A stretch of 64,000 nt of DNA from JAJPKK01 sp963747835 (GCA_963747835.1 CAVVGO010000007.1:372001-436000); one strand, 5' to 3'; positions 31,121-41,411 are shown, counted from the first letter of the stretch. Notes: generated by a model not told the origin, from the letters alone. Made by a program: numbers and translations.

Positions 31121-33535
31121 TCATTGGGTCGCTCGCTGAAGCTGAAGGTTCGATCGCCGCTTTGCCGGCGTCTGCACTACCGGCAGCAACGCGGCGGCAC
31201 CGGACGCGGCGTGACGGCGCTCGGCGGGCGCCGGTTCGTAGAGCGTGGTGCGCTGCAGCGGCCGTCGTCCGACGGCCGTGATCAGCGCCTCCATTTCGGC
31301 GGGCGGCAGTTCCTGGCCGTGGGCGGCGCCGGCGGCGCGCGAAATGCTCTCGTTCATCAGCGTGCCGCCGAGATCGTCGCAACCCGCCTGCAAGCAGGCG
31401 CGCGCGCCCTCCTGACCCATCTTCACCCACGACGCCTGGATGTGGACGATGAGCGGATGGAGCGCGAGCCGCGCCACCGCGTGCATCAGGATCGCCTCGC
31501 GAAAGGTCGGGCCCTGTCGCGCCGCGCCCTTGAAGTAGATCGGCGCTTCCATGTGCACGAACGGCAGCGGCACGAACTCGGTCAGGCCGCCCGTGCGGGC
31601 CTGAAGGTCGCGGAGCGCCGCGAGATGGCGCGCCCAATGGGCGAGTCCCTCGACGTGGCCGAACATCACGGTGGCGGTGGTGCGCAATCCGACGAGGTGG
31701 GCGGTCGCGATGGTCTCGAGCCATTCCGCGGTGGTGAGCTTGTCCGGGCAGATGACGGCGCGCACCGCGTCGTCGAGGATCTCGGCGGCGGTGCCGGGCA
31801 AGGTACCGAGGCCGGCATCGCGCAGCCTTTCCAGGAAACGGCGCACCGGAACGCCGAGCGTGGCAGCGCCGTGGCGCACTTCGAGCGGCGAGAACGCATG
31901 GACGTGCATCGCCGGCACCGCCGCCTTCACGGTGCGCAGGATCGCCAGATAGGTGTCGCCCGTGTAGTCCGGATGGATGCCGCCCTGCAGGCAGACCTCG
32001 GTGGCGCCGCGCGCCCATGCCTCCTCGACCCGGCGGCCGATCTCGTCGTGATCGAGATCGTAGGCGGCGCCGCGCAAATGGGCCGCCGCCTTACCTTTGG
32101 AGAAGGCGCAGAACGCGCAGCGATAGGAGCACACGTTGGTGTAGTTGATGTTGCGGTTCACCACATACGTGACGGTGTCGCCGACGCTGCGCGCCCGCAG
32201 CCGGTCGGCGGCAGCGCAGACATAGTGGTAGTCGTCCCCGCGCGCCGCAAACAGCGCGACGATTTCGGGCTCTGCAAGCGCCGCGCCGCTTTCGGCGCGC
32301 GCCAGGATGCGGTCGAGCGTGCCGTGGCGCGGTGCGCCGGGCAAAAGGGTGGGCGGTCTGGGAAGCGCGACCACAGGCGCGATGTGCTGTCCGGGCGACC
32401 AGGAATCGCCCCGCGCAAAGCCCTCGCTGTCGCTCGCACGCAGCATCGCCGTTCGGATCGCGGGATCGAGCCATCGGGTGACGTCACGCATGGTGTCCGG
32501 ATAGACCGGCAGCCGCTGCACCAGCGTGCGCCCGCGCGACGCCATCGCGGCAGCCAGCGTATCCACATGCGGCCACGGCGCTTCCGGATTGACGAAGTCG
32601 GGCGTCACCGGGGAGATGCCGCCCCAGTCGTTGATGCCGGCGTCGATCGCGGCATCGAGCAGCTTCGGCGCAAGGTTCGGCGGCGTCTGGATGTTCATGG
32701 CGCCGCCGAGCACGATGCGGGCGACCGCGAGCGTCCACAACAACTCGTCGTCGGACGCGTCGGGGCTCGCCGCCATGCGGGTGCCGGGCTTGGCGCGGAA
32801 CGGCTGGATGATGACTTCCTGGATGTGGCCGTGCGCCGCGTGGAGCGCGCGCAGTTCCAGCAGCGCCTCGATACGCTCGCGCCGCGTCTCACCGATACCA
32901 ATCAGCAGGCCAGTGGTGAACGGGATCGCAAGTTCGCCCGCCGCCGCGATGGTGGCGAGTCGCGCCGCGGGCTTCTTGTCGGGCGAGCCGAAATGAACGC
33001 CGCCGCGTGCGGAAAGCCGGTCCGCCGCGCTCTCCAGCATCAGCCCCATGGAGGCCGCGACCGGCCGCAGCGCCACCATGTCGTCGCGGCTCATGACGCC
33101 GGGATTGAGATGGGGCAGCAGCCCGGTTTCGTTGAGCACCAGCGCCGCCATGGCGCGCAGATAGTCGAGCGTGGTGCGATGCCCGAACGCATCGAGCGCG
33201 GCACGCGCCGCCGCGTAACGCAGTTCGGGCTTGTCGCCAAGCGTGAACAGCGCCTCGGTACACCCCGCCCGCGCCCCGGCCCGCGCCACCACAAGCACGT
33301 CTTCAGCCGACATGAAGGCGGCCCCGCCGCGACGCGGCGGCTGCGCGAAGGTGCAATAGTGGCAACTGTCGCGGCACAGATGGGTCAGCGGGATGAACAC
33401 CTTGCGCGAATATGTGATGACCGCGCCACGGCGATCGTCACGCCGCCGCGCGGCCTCGCGCATCAGGGCGAGCGTATCGCGGTTCTCGGCAAGGGCGAGC
33501 GCGTCGGCGGCTGGGATGAGCGTGTCGTTGATCAT
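31121..33535 (-). CDS. fbiC: 7,8-didemethyl-8-hydroxy-5-deazariboflavin (FO) synthase, CofG-CofH fusion
   Basis: An 804-residue double radical-SAM enzyme that makes FO, the redox chromophore of coenzyme F420, from 5-amino-6-ribitylaminouracil and tyrosine. The CofG half has the 4Fe-4S motif CRDSCHYC at residues 54-61; the CofH half has CSYRCAFC near residue 470, with NRNINYTNVC before it and LQGGIHPDYTGDTY after it. The fused form is the actinobacterial/proteobacterial FbiC type. ATG 33535 (MINDTLIPA) is preferred to 33577. npdG lies 109 bp downstream on the same strand. cofC, cofD and cofE equivalents are not in the window. Confidence 0.95.
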   Translation of the reverse strand: MINDTLIPAADALALAENRDTLALMREAARRRDDRRGAVITYSRKVFIPLTHLCRDSCHYCTFAQPPRRGGAAFMSAEDVLVVARAGARAGCTEALFTLGDKPELRYAAARAALDAFGHRTTLDYLRAMAALVLNETGLLPHLNPGVMSRDDMVALRPVAASMGLMLESAADRLSARGGVHFGSPDKKPAARLATIAAAGELAIPFTTGLLIGIGETRRERIEALLELRALHAAHGHIQEVIIQPFRAKPGTRMAASPDASDDELLWTLAVARIVLGGAMNIQTPPNLAPKLLDAAIDAGINDWGGISPVTPDFVNPEAPWPHVDTLAAAMASRGRTLVQRLPVYPDTMRDVTRWLDPAIRTAMLRASDSEGFARGDSWSPGQHIAPVVALPRPPTLLPGAPRHGTLDRILARAESGAALAEPEIVALFAARGDDYHYVCAAADRLRARSVGDTVTYVVNRNINYTNVCSYRCAFCAFSKGKAAAHLRGAAYDLDHDEIGRRVEEAWARGATEVCLQGGIHPDYTGDTYLAILRTVKAAVPAMHVHAFSPLEVRHGAATLGVPVRRFLERLRDAGLGTLPGTAAEILDDAVRAVICPDKLTTAEWLETIATAHLVGLRTTATVMFGHVEGLAHWARHLAALRDLQARTGGLTEFVPLPFVHMEAPIYFKGAARQGPTFREAILMHAVARLALHPLIVHIQASWVKMGQEGARACLQAGCDDLGGTLMNESISRAAGAAHGQELPPAEMEALITAVGRRPLQRTTLYEPAPAERRHAASGAAALLPVVQTPAKRRSNLQLQRATQ

Positions 33536-33792
33536 GGGCGTATTGTGGCCGGTTTCTCGGCCAGTTGGAACCCGCATGCGTGACGCGCTGGTATGCCTAG
33601 CCGGAGCGTAGCTCCGTCAACTTTCCGGGTGGTTCGCGGGAAGCCCCCATCCTGCACCCCCTCGGAAGACGGGCACAGAAAAACGCGTGGCGGAAGAGCG
33701 TGTCCGCACGACATGGCACTGTAGCAATCACTTATTGTCGCTTACCGCCGGATACCTACGATCCAACCCGCATCTCCAGTGGCGGCCTCAAG

Positions 33793-35256
33793 TCAGAAGG
33801 AGCCGAACAGGGAGCCGAGCACGATTACGGCGGCGAGTGCCACGATGGCGCCAACGATGCCGACCATGACGATGTCGCGATAGCTTTCGCGGTGCGTGGA
33901 GCCACAGACTGCGAGCAGCGTGACCACCGCGCCGTTGTGCGGCAGGCTGTCGAGCGTACCCGAACCGATCACCGCGACGCGATGCAACAGCGCCGGATCA
34001 AGCCCGATCTCCGCCGCACGCGACATGTACGTCGCCCCGAGCGCGTCGAGCGCGATCGTCAGCCCTCCCGACGCAGAACCCGTGAGCGCCGCGAGCACAT
34101 TGGTGGCGACTGCAAGCGACACCAGCGGTCCGCCGCCGAGGCCGAGCACGGCGTCGCGTACCACGCCGAAGGCGGGCATCGCCGCCACCACCGCACCGAA
34201 GCCGACCAGGCTCGCCACGCTCACCGCCGGCAGCACGGAGGCATTGGCGCCGGCATCCATGGTCGCGCGGAGCGCCGGCAAACGTCGATAGGTGACGGCG
34301 AGGGCGGTCGCGATCGCACAGGCCAGCGCCGTGATCACCGCCCAAACGCCACCGACGGCAGCGAGCGAGGTTTCGCCGAAGCGGGATTCGGCGAGATAAC
34401 GCGTGTCGAGCGCCGGCAGGATGAACAGCGACATCGCGAGATTGACCGCGATCACGACGATGAGCGGCAGCGCGGCCAGCACCACCGGCGGCGGCGTGTC
34501 GGTCGGTTTGCCATGCGCGATCTCCGCCGGATCGAACTCGCGCGCCATGGTGGCGCGCTCGCGCAGTGTCTCATCGGTGGCGAGCCGCTCGGCCGGCATC
34601 GGTGCGCCGTCGCCAAAGCCTTCGCCGCTTTTCTTCGCGATTGCCTCTTCGCGATTGAGCCACCACAGGCCGAAGCCGAGCATGATCAGCGATGCCACGA
34701 TGCCGAGACCGGGTGCCGCGAACGGCGTGGTGCCGAAGAACGGCATCGGAATGGCGTTCTGAATCGACGGCGTCCCGGGCAGCGCCGACATGGTGAAGGT
34801 CGAGGTGCCAAGCACGATCGCCGCCGGCATGAGACGCCGCGGGATGCCGGCGGAACGAAACAACTGCTGCGCCATCGGCGCCAGCACGAAGAAGGCGACG
34901 AACAGGCTGACGCCGCCATAAGTGACGAGTGCGCCGGCGAGCACGACCGCGAGCATAGCCCGCCGCGCGCCGAGCTTCTCCGTCATGAAGGTTCCGATCG
35001 CGGCAACCGAGCCGCTGTCCTCCATCAGCTTCCCGAACAGCGCACCGAGTAGAAAGAGCGGAAAGAACTGGGCGAGGAAGCTTGCCGCGCTGCCCATGAA
35101 GGTCTGGGTCCAGTGGGCAAGCAGCGGCTCGCTTGAAAAGGACGCCGCTATCAGCGCGGCGAGGGGCGCAAGCAGCAGCACGCTCCATCCCCGGAAGGCG
35201 AGCGCAATCAAAAGGCCGAGACCGAGCAGGATGCCGAGGAGACCGAGCAGAATCAT
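33793..35256 (-). CDS. GntP-family gluconate/organic acid:H+ symporter
   Basis: A 487-residue permease with about 12 membrane helices and a charged central loop (about residues 205-255). Family features include GALFGKLMEDSGSVAAIGTF near the N-terminus, TPSIQNAIPMPFFGTTPFAA and the C-terminal GSASGGLTIALDALG and GTLDSLPHNGAVVTLL. GntP members import gluconate or similar hydroxy acids; the substrate here is not determinable. It starts 4 bp after the patatin gene ends and is probably co-transcribed with it. Confidence 0.88.
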   Translation of the reverse strand: MILLGLLGILLGLGLLIALAFRGWSVLLLAPLAALIAASFSSEPLLAHWTQTFMGSAASFLAQFFPLFLLGALFGKLMEDSGSVAAIGTFMTEKLGARRAMLAVVLAGALVTYGGVSLFVAFFVLAPMAQQLFRSAGIPRRLMPAAIVLGTSTFTMSALPGTPSIQNAIPMPFFGTTPFAAPGLGIVASLIMLGFGLWWLNREEAIAKKSGEGFGDGAPMPAERLATDETLRERATMAREFDPAEIAHGKPTDTPPPVVLAALPLIVVIAVNLAMSLFILPALDTRYLAESRFGETSLAAVGGVWAVITALACAIATALAVTYRRLPALRATMDAGANASVLPAVSVASLVGFGAVVAAMPAFGVVRDAVLGLGGGPLVSLAVATNVLAALTGSASGGLTIALDALGATYMSRAAEIGLDPALLHRVAVIGSGTLDSLPHNGAVVTLLAVCGSTHRESYRDIVMVGIVGAIVALAAVIVLGSLFGSF

Positions 35257-35260
35257 TGCC

Positions 35261-36304
35261 TCAGCACTCCGCCAGCAATACGTCGATATCCGCGGTGGAG
35301 CGCTTGCCGATGTCCTTGCCGTGGGCCGCGAGGAATGCGCTCGCGCTCTTGCGCCCCTCTTCTTTCAACAGCGTCACGAACTCCCACTCGGCATTGAGCT
35401 TCGAGGAGGCGCCGAACGCCGCGAGTTGATCGCTCTTGATGCTGTGCGTACGCATCCCGGCCCAGCGCGCGCCCTCACCGCTGCCCGGATCGGCGACCTG
35501 GCGCAGCAGCGCGATCATGCGCAACTCCTTCATTAAGGGCGAGTTGAAGGAAATCTCGTTGAGGCGATTGAGGATCTCGCTCGCGGTGCGCGGCGTCTCG
35601 GGCCGTTCGCGCGGATTGATCTGCACCAGGATGGTGTCCTGCGCGTCGCTTTCGCGAACGAGCGGCGTGATGGTCGGATTGCCGGCGTAGCCGCCGTCCC
35701 AATAGGACTCGCCGTCGATCTCTACCGCCTGGAACATGGTCGGCAGGCACGCCGAGGCCAAGAGCACATCCGCCGTGATCTCGGCATTGCGGAAGATGCG
35801 CCCCCGGCCGGTGCGCACATTGGTCGCGGTGATGAAAAGCTTCACCGGCGAGAGGGCAAGATGAGTGAAATCGACGCTCTCGGCGAGGATGTCGCGCAAC
35901 GGGTTGAGGCCGAGCGGATTGAGATCGTAGGGCGATAGCATCCGCGTCATCAGGTCGACGGCGAGATAGGCGGGAGAGGCATCGAGCGTCCAGCGGCCCA
36001 TCAGCCGATCGAGCAGCGAGCGCTGCAGGGGGCTGAACGCCGCGCCGCGCGACACGCGCCGCCAATAGGCATCCAGTGAAGCGCGGGCGCCTTCGGCGCC
36101 ACCTTGCATCCATCCGTCCGCCAGCACGACTGCGTTCATCGCCCCAGCCGAGGTGCCGGAGATCGCCTCAATGCGGAGCCACGGCTCCTCGATCAGCCGG
36201 TCAAGTACGCCCCAGGTGAATGCCCCGTGGGAGCCGCCGCCCTGCAGAGCGAGGTCCACCAAAACGGGTTCACGTCCCGCTTCATCCGATGTCGCTGAAG
36301 GCAT
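35261..36304 (-). CDS. Patatin-like phospholipase
   Basis: A 347-residue serine lipid acyl hydrolase. Oxyanion motif GGGSHGAFTWG near residue 19, nucleophile elbow GTSAG near residue 50 and the catalytic Asp in DGGYAGNP near 205 make up the Ser-Asp dyad, all intact. No signal peptide. It probably cleaves membrane phospholipids or related acyl esters in the cytoplasm. The GntP permease gene follows closely. Confidence 0.9.
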   Translation of the reverse strand: MPSATSDEAGREPVLVDLALQGGGSHGAFTWGVLDRLIEEPWLRIEAISGTSAGAMNAVVLADGWMQGGAEGARASLDAYWRRVSRGAAFSPLQRSLLDRLMGRWTLDASPAYLAVDLMTRMLSPYDLNPLGLNPLRDILAESVDFTHLALSPVKLFITATNVRTGRGRIFRNAEITADVLLASACLPTMFQAVEIDGESYWDGGYAGNPTITPLVRESDAQDTILVQINPRERPETPRTASEILNRLNEISFNSPLMKELRMIALLRQVADPGSGEGARWAGMRTHSIKSDQLAAFGASSKLNAEWEFVTLLKEEGRKSASAFLAAHGKDIGKRSTADIDVLLAEC

Positions 36305-36343
36305 CGTCTTCCCCCCGGGTGGCTCCGATCAACGACATTAAAT

Positions 36344-36574
36344 TCAGGACGAGTGCATGCTTCGTCTTGTGCCTTGGTAGGATCGGCGCAGCAGCGCAAG
36401 CAGGCTGCCGCCGGTCGCCGCACCAAGGAAGTAGATGACGGCGACAAGTAGCGCGAGCGGCGCTCGCGCGCTGAAGCCGAGGAAGGACATCGTGACAATC
36501 TCAAGATTTTGCAGGGCGAAGATCAGCGTCGCGGCGGCGAACAGAATAATGGTGGCGAGACAGATCCAGCGCAT
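36344..36574 (-). CDS. Small LapA/DUF1049-like membrane protein
   Basis: 76 residues with two membrane helices (about 3-20 and 40-62) joined by LQNLEIVTMSFLGFSARAPL. The N-Q-N/F-L-x-F pattern between helices and the short basic tail (LRRSYQGTRRS) fit LapA-domain (DUF1049) proteins, linked in some bacteria to lipopolysaccharide assembly. Function here is unknown. It stands 39 bp downstream of the gap after HdeD and upstream of the patatin gene, same strand. Confidence 0.75.
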   Translation of the reverse strand: MRWICLATIILFAAATLIFALQNLEIVTMSFLGFSARAPLALLVAVIYFLGAATGGSLLALLRRSYQGTRRSMHSS

Positions 36575-36653
36575 GCGCGTGCTCCCCTGGTCAAAACCCC
36601 GCGTCGTTCAACCATCCGATCATCGGAACCGCGCGCGACGATTGGGGCGATGA

Positions 36654-37236
36654 TCATGCGGGGCCGCGGTTTCGCAGTCCAAAGCCGAGCCCGATCCAGC
36701 CCGCGCCGGCCATGATGAGATCGATGCCGAGGAACACCCCGAGGATATACAAACTTGAGACGGGCCAGTGCGCCAGAATCGACGAGCCCGAGCAGAAGCG
36801 TAATCACTCCGGATAACACAACCCAGATCCAGGGTGTTTCCTGTTTCATGCCGAAGGCCAGAACGATGCGCATGATGCCGGAGGCGACCAACGTCGCCCC
36901 GAGCAACAGCGTCAGCACCGCAGCCGCCAGCAGAGGATTCTCGAAGGTGACGAAGCCGGCGACGACGTAGAGCACGCCCAGGAGGGCCCAGAGCAGGAAC
37001 TTGCCCCAGCTCTTGACCTGGAATGCGTTGAACACCTCGGCCACGCCTGCGATGATCATCATGACGCCGACGACAAGAACGCTCGCGACCGTCGCCGCGA
37101 CGACGCTGCCGAGCGCGATCAATCCCGCGATCAGATAGACGACGCCGAGTGCGACGATCCAGCCCCATTTGGCGCGCAGCGGCGCAGTTCCGGGTCCGGC
37201 GTGGGATGTTATCGCGGTGTCTGAAGCGCTGGTCAT
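36654..37236 (-). CDS. HdeD-family membrane protein (frameshift near C-terminus)
   Basis: Six short membrane helices in a DUF308/HdeD arrangement, with KWGWIVALGVVYLIAGLIAL and KSWGKFLLWALLGVLYVVAG. HdeD proteins are linked to acid or membrane stress. Near 36779 the frame changes: removing one G turns LGLVDSGALARL into LGLVILAHWPVSS, after which GWIGLGFGLRNRGPA closes the protein at TGA 36654, giving about 193 residues, the normal length. ATG 37236 follows an AGAGGAAC site. Upstream, 37237-37556 holds no visible gene. Confidence 0.82.
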
Positions 37237-37556
37237 GGCGGTTCCTCTAAAGCGAGAGCCTCCCAACGTCCCGCGCGCAGAATACAGAAAAACCCGTGCC
37301 GGGACCATCACCATTTTTTGATCGAGGCCGGCGACTTGCCGACGATTTGAGTCAATGGCGTTTAGCACAAACGGAACATAAGGGTCGCGGGAGCGCGCTA
37401 CGCGTCGACAACCCCCGCCGTCACCTGCGTGTCCCTCTTTCAAGAGGGAGAGATTGCGGGCTTAAAGACGGACACGACGCGAGCGCTTGATTTGGACCGA
37501 TTTCCGGACGGCATTTCGCGACTTTATTTCGGCTTGCGGGGTCCTGTGGCCGCCCT

Positions 37557-38645
37557 ATGCTGGCCGCGATCTCCGGCGCAATCCGGCAATATTCCGAAAG
37601 ATTTCAAGGGATGGCGACCAGCCCGGCGTTCAAGACCGCCGTTGAACTCATGGCAGCCGTTGTGGTTGCGGCCGCTGCCGCTCAGGCACGCACGGTGTTT
37701 GCGCCGCTCGTGCTCGCGCTTTTCATCATCGCGATCGTCTGGCCGTTGCAGCACTTTTTGCAATCGCGGATGCCTAAGATGCTGGCCCTGGCGATCACGA
37801 TCGTCGTCACGGTCGCGGTATGCCTCGCCTTCGCCTCGCTCGTCGCCTGGGGGTTCGGCCGGGTAGGACGATCGCTCGTTACCGATGCGGGTCGTTACCA
37901 GGCGTTTTATGACAGTGTGGTGACGTGGCTCGACGGTCACGGCGTCTCGGTGGCCGGTCTTTGGGCCGAGCATTTCAATGTCGGGTGGTTATTGCGCGCA
38001 ACGCAGCAGGCCGCCGGCCGCGTCAACACCACACTCAGTTTCTGGCTGATCGCGCTTGTCTACGTCGTCCTGGGACTTCTGGAAGTCGACGATATGCGCC
38101 GGAAGGTCGAGGCGCTCGACAACCGGGAGGCAGCGCGCGTGCTGCTGGAAGGAAGCGCTGCGACCGCGGCCAAATTCCGAAGATATATGAAGGTGAGAAC
38201 GCAGATGAGCGCCGTGACGGGCCTGCTCGTTGGCGCCTTCGCCTGGATCACGGGGCTGCAGTTCGCCATCGAATGGGGCGTGATCGCCTTTGCGCTCAAT
38301 TACATCCCGTTCATCGGCCCTTTCATCGCAACCCTGTTTCCAACGTTGCTGGCCATGACGCAGTTCGACAGTTGGCAAGCGGTTCTCGGCGTATTCGTCT
38401 GCCTCAATATTATCCAGTTCGTGGTCGGCAGCTATGTCGAACCACGCGTAGCCGGCAACATGCTCTCCATTTCCCCCTTGTTGGTCCTGTTCGCGATCTT
38501 TTTCTGGACTTACCTGTGGGGCTTGTTTGGAACGTTTATCGGCGTACCGATCGCGCTCGCCATCCTGACGTTCTGCGGCCAGCATCCATCGAGCCGCTGG
38601 ATCGCTGATTTTTTCGGCGGACCGGCGTCGACCAAGACGGGTTGA
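37557..38645 (+). CDS. AI-2E-family (PerM/TqsA-type) transporter
   Basis: 362 residues with about eight membrane helices in the family pattern: helix pair near the N-terminus (VFAPLVLALFIIAIVWPLQ), long soluble section, then FAIEWGVIAFALNYIPFIGP, the most conserved family motif, and SPLLVLFAIFFWTYLWGLFG, GVPIALAI. Substrates in the family range from autoinducer-2 to ions; not assignable here. Start at 37557 or at the internal ATG 37611 (MATSPAFK), which better fits usual length. Confidence 0.87.
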   Translation: MLAAISGAIRQYSERFQGMATSPAFKTAVELMAAVVVAAAAAQARTVFAPLVLALFIIAIVWPLQHFLQSRMPKMLALAITIVVTVAVCLAFASLVAWGFGRVGRSLVTDAGRYQAFYDSVVTWLDGHGVSVAGLWAEHFNVGWLLRATQQAAGRVNTTLSFWLIALVYVVLGLLEVDDMRRKVEALDNREAARVLLEGSAATAAKFRRYMKVRTQMSAVTGLLVGAFAWITGLQFAIEWGVIAFALNYIPFIGPFIATLFPTLLAMTQFDSWQAVLGVFVCLNIIQFVVGSYVEPRVAGNMLSISPLLVLFAIFFWTYLWGLFGTFIGVPIALAILTFCGQHPSSRWIADFFGGPASTKTG

Positions 38646-38685
38646 ACACTGGTGTTGTGACTCTGGCGGTTCATACCTTATCAGT

Positions 38686-38801
38686 GTCATGCCACGCGAA
38701 AGCGGGGCATCCAGTAACCACCGGCCAGCCGATGGGAAGAGGCTGTGCCTCACGCGAAGCTGCGTGGTTACTAAATCGCCCGGTCAAGGCCGGGCGACGA
38801 C
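38686..38801. repeat. GTCATGCCACGCG...GGGCGACGAC intergenic repeat
   Basis: Begins GTCATGCCACGCGAAAGCGG and ends CGGTCAAGGCCGGGCGACGA, with the internal inverted pair CCAGTAACCACC/GGTTACT. It is the second type of GTCATGCC-headed repeat in this window (other at 23421-23510) and lies between convergent genes. Confidence 0.75.
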
Positions 38802-38832
38802 AATTTTGGGAATCAAGCGTTGGAACACAGCA

Positions 38833-40662
38833 CTAGCGGGTAGACCGCGCTTCCAGGCCGGCGATCTCAATGCGCTCGGGCGCAAGCAGTCGAAGTTGCC
38901 CGTCAGGGCCGGACGCCAGCGTGTGAATATGAAAGTGCGTCGGGGCGTCGTCGATTGCGCCCATCACGGGCGACGGGGCGGAGACGATCTTCACGCCCCC
39001 ACACGCGCCGATCCAGTCGATGTGACGGTGGCCATGCATGACGACGGCGCGGGCCGCGAAGGGCGTGAGCTTGCGGACGAACCAGCTGCCGTTGACGAGC
39101 GCCGTGCCGATCCGTTCGGAAAACGCCACCACCGGCATGGGATATTCCATCAGGTGGTGGTGCAGCGCGATGATCCATCGCGCCTTCGGATATCCCCCGA
39201 TCGCCGCGGCGAGACGACGGGCCTGTTCGACGGAGACCATTCCGAGCGCGTTGGTGAAGGAGAAATGCGTTTGGGCGTTCGAGTTGAGGATGGCAACGCC
39301 GAGACCGTCTTCCGTGTCGGGCGGCAAGATCATCGGAAACAGATCGTCGAAGACGCCGCCGAGCGCGACGGAGCGCCGCAATCCGCCACTCTCCGCGAAG
39401 GCGGCGATCCTTCGCCGGTGCGGCGCCAACGCCTCATTGAGTGTCCGCGCGGGTCGTCCGGAGCCGTAGTCGATAACGCGCACGCGATCGCCCTGCACCG
39501 CTGCGATCGCCGAAAGCGCCCGCATCTGTCGTAGCCGCTTGCCGGTGCTGAACGGAAGATCGAGCCGGGCCGGATTGGCGCGATCGACAACGTTCACGTC
39601 GTGATTGCCGGGTAGCACGATCATGCGGGCGGCGAGGACGGGATGCCGTGCCGTCGCGTCCAGGAACTCGGCCCATTCCGTCGCACGGCCGGCGTCGGTC
39701 ATGTCGCCGGTGACCAACACCAGATCGAGCGGGCGAGCGGAATGGATGGCCGCGATGCGCGCCATGACGCGCGCCAGGCGATCATTGCCGCGGGCGCCGC
39801 CACGTCCGCTTTCGATGCGAAAGCCGTATCGCTCACCGACCACATGAACGTCCGACAGGTGAGCGACGCGCCACGTGCGGGCGCCCGACGGCACGGCATC
39901 GAATGCGGCGAGGTCGAACGGCTGGTCCATGGTCGCGTCCGCAAAACCCCAGATCAGCGCGGCGATCGCCAGATAACCCGAGACCAGCACGACTGCGTTG
40001 GCAAGCGCGGGGACGATGAGGAGATGCAGCGATACGAGGTCGGTCACAGTCCCGATCCAGCGCGAGGCCGGCCAGACGAGAACGCCGATCAGGACCGCGA
40101 ATCCGCACAGGACTATGCCGGCGCCGGCGGAGCTCGCGGCACGCAGCCGCGCCCGCTCTGCGACGGTAGAGTCGCGGCTGAACATTCGCTCCGCCAGATG
40201 GCGCAGCGCCTCGCGGCAAAAAGCGTATCCCGGCTGGACCGCCAGCGCGTTGAGCGACCAGAAGTTGACCTCGGCTATCCGCAATAGCGGCCGCGCTCCG
40301 AGCCATCCGAGTGCCACGACGATGACAAGTACCGCGGCGGCGCCGATTTCGGTCAGTTGCAGAAACTTTCCGGAAACCTTGGCGAGCCAGGCGGTCGCCA
40401 CCAGCGGCGCGGTGCCTAGCAGCACGGCGGGCAGCAGCAGCGACACCGTCACGGCGAACAGCAGTTTGGGCAGGCTTATTTCGACAAGCAGGCTTCCGGC
40501 GATCGCCAGAAGCGACCTTTGCCCCGGGCTCGCGGCGTCGTCCCCGACGTCGCCCCAACGCGGGTCGAGCAGCGGATGGAGCAGTGTCGCCTCGACGCCG
40601 GCCACATCGCGCGTCGGATCCGGCTCGACGTCAGGATCTCGTTCAACGTTGGGTCCGGTCAT
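38833..40662 (-). CDS. Membrane-anchored metallophosphoesterase
   Basis: 609 residues. The first ~255 residues contain four or five membrane helices (for example LLFAVTVSLLLPAVLLGTAP, AAAVLVIVVALGWLGA, GIVLCGFAVLIGVLVW, ALANAVVLVSGYLAIAALIW). The remainder is a calcineurin-type phosphoesterase with all metal-ligand motifs: HLSDVH, GDMTD, GNHD, ALHHH and HGHRHID. Metal-dependent phosphate ester cleavage at the membrane is expected; substrate unknown. It is not a typical LpxH because of the long membrane region. Confidence 0.88.
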   Translation of the reverse strand: MTGPNVERDPDVEPDPTRDVAGVEATLLHPLLDPRWGDVGDDAASPGQRSLLAIAGSLLVEISLPKLLFAVTVSLLLPAVLLGTAPLVATAWLAKVSGKFLQLTEIGAAAVLVIVVALGWLGARPLLRIAEVNFWSLNALAVQPGYAFCREALRHLAERMFSRDSTVAERARLRAASSAGAGIVLCGFAVLIGVLVWPASRWIGTVTDLVSLHLLIVPALANAVVLVSGYLAIAALIWGFADATMDQPFDLAAFDAVPSGARTWRVAHLSDVHVVGERYGFRIESGRGGARGNDRLARVMARIAAIHSARPLDLVLVTGDMTDAGRATEWAEFLDATARHPVLAARMIVLPGNHDVNVVDRANPARLDLPFSTGKRLRQMRALSAIAAVQGDRVRVIDYGSGRPARTLNEALAPHRRRIAAFAESGGLRRSVALGGVFDDLFPMILPPDTEDGLGVAILNSNAQTHFSFTNALGMVSVEQARRLAAAIGGYPKARWIIALHHHLMEYPMPVVAFSERIGTALVNGSWFVRKLTPFAARAVVMHGHRHIDWIGACGGVKIVSAPSPVMGAIDDAPTHFHIHTLASGPDGQLRLLAPERIEIAGLEARSTR

Positions 40663-41411
40663 GGCAGCGTTGATCCACCGAGCGGTCTCATTCTAACCAG
40701 TGTCAGTTCGACGGCTCCGTCAAAAACGACACCGCCGGCTGGCCAACCTGTTGGTAATCGATGATATTCCGCGGAATCTAAAGGTTTCACGACAGCAATT
40801 GAATTGTTTTCTGCTCCAAACAAAGCGCGCAGTTTTTTACAAACGCTACCGAGATCACGTGCATATCTTTCACGAAACAACACACTCAATCACCGGCGCG
40901 CGACTTGATGCACGACCGGCGGCGAAGACAACGAGTTCGGCCGCTGTCCTTGCTTGACGAGGTGAAGATCGAGGAGCAAACTACTTTGCTCGCGTCACTT
41001 GCGTCGTCGTAAGGCGACCTGACAGTAGCGTCCCTGCCTTGTTGGAGGGTTTGCTGTGGCCGACGTATCGCTCGCCCCCACGATATCCGAACGTGCACCA
41101 ATTCACCTCTGCAAAATTTATTGCGCGAGGTCGGCGGAATATTTTTCATTCGCGAGAATTCAGACCAGCAGATTTGGTCTTGCAACTGATCCTATTGAAC
41201 CCGGCCCAATAGCGGGGCTTTGAACTTGCGGCTTGCGGCTTGTGTCTTGTGTCTTGGGCACCGAACGTGCCGGAGGTGACTGACGCGGCGATAGCCGCCG
41301 CACTGCTGTCTGCGCGACCTAATCTGTTGGCGGCTCCGGATGTACTGCGTGTGTATTCGAGACCGATCTTTGTGGCTCAAACGATCCATCGCCTGAAGGA
41401 AGGATGTTACC
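40663..41411. other. 749-bp intergenic region ahead of the P450-like gene
   Basis: No convincing gene on either strand. Composition is more AT-rich than the surroundings between about 40740 and 40900. A good AGGAAGG ribosome site lies 13 bp before the P450-like ATG. Promoters could not be assigned. Confidence 0.5.

Noticed and set aside
30686..33583. 965-codon open frame on the plus strand
   Set aside because: It lies antisense to fbiC and npdG, whose radical SAM and NADP motifs are unmistakable; long antisense frames are expected in high-GC DNA.
40886..41185. Open frames in the 749-bp gap before the P450-like gene
   Set aside because: No family resemblance, no ribosome site and irregular codon use.
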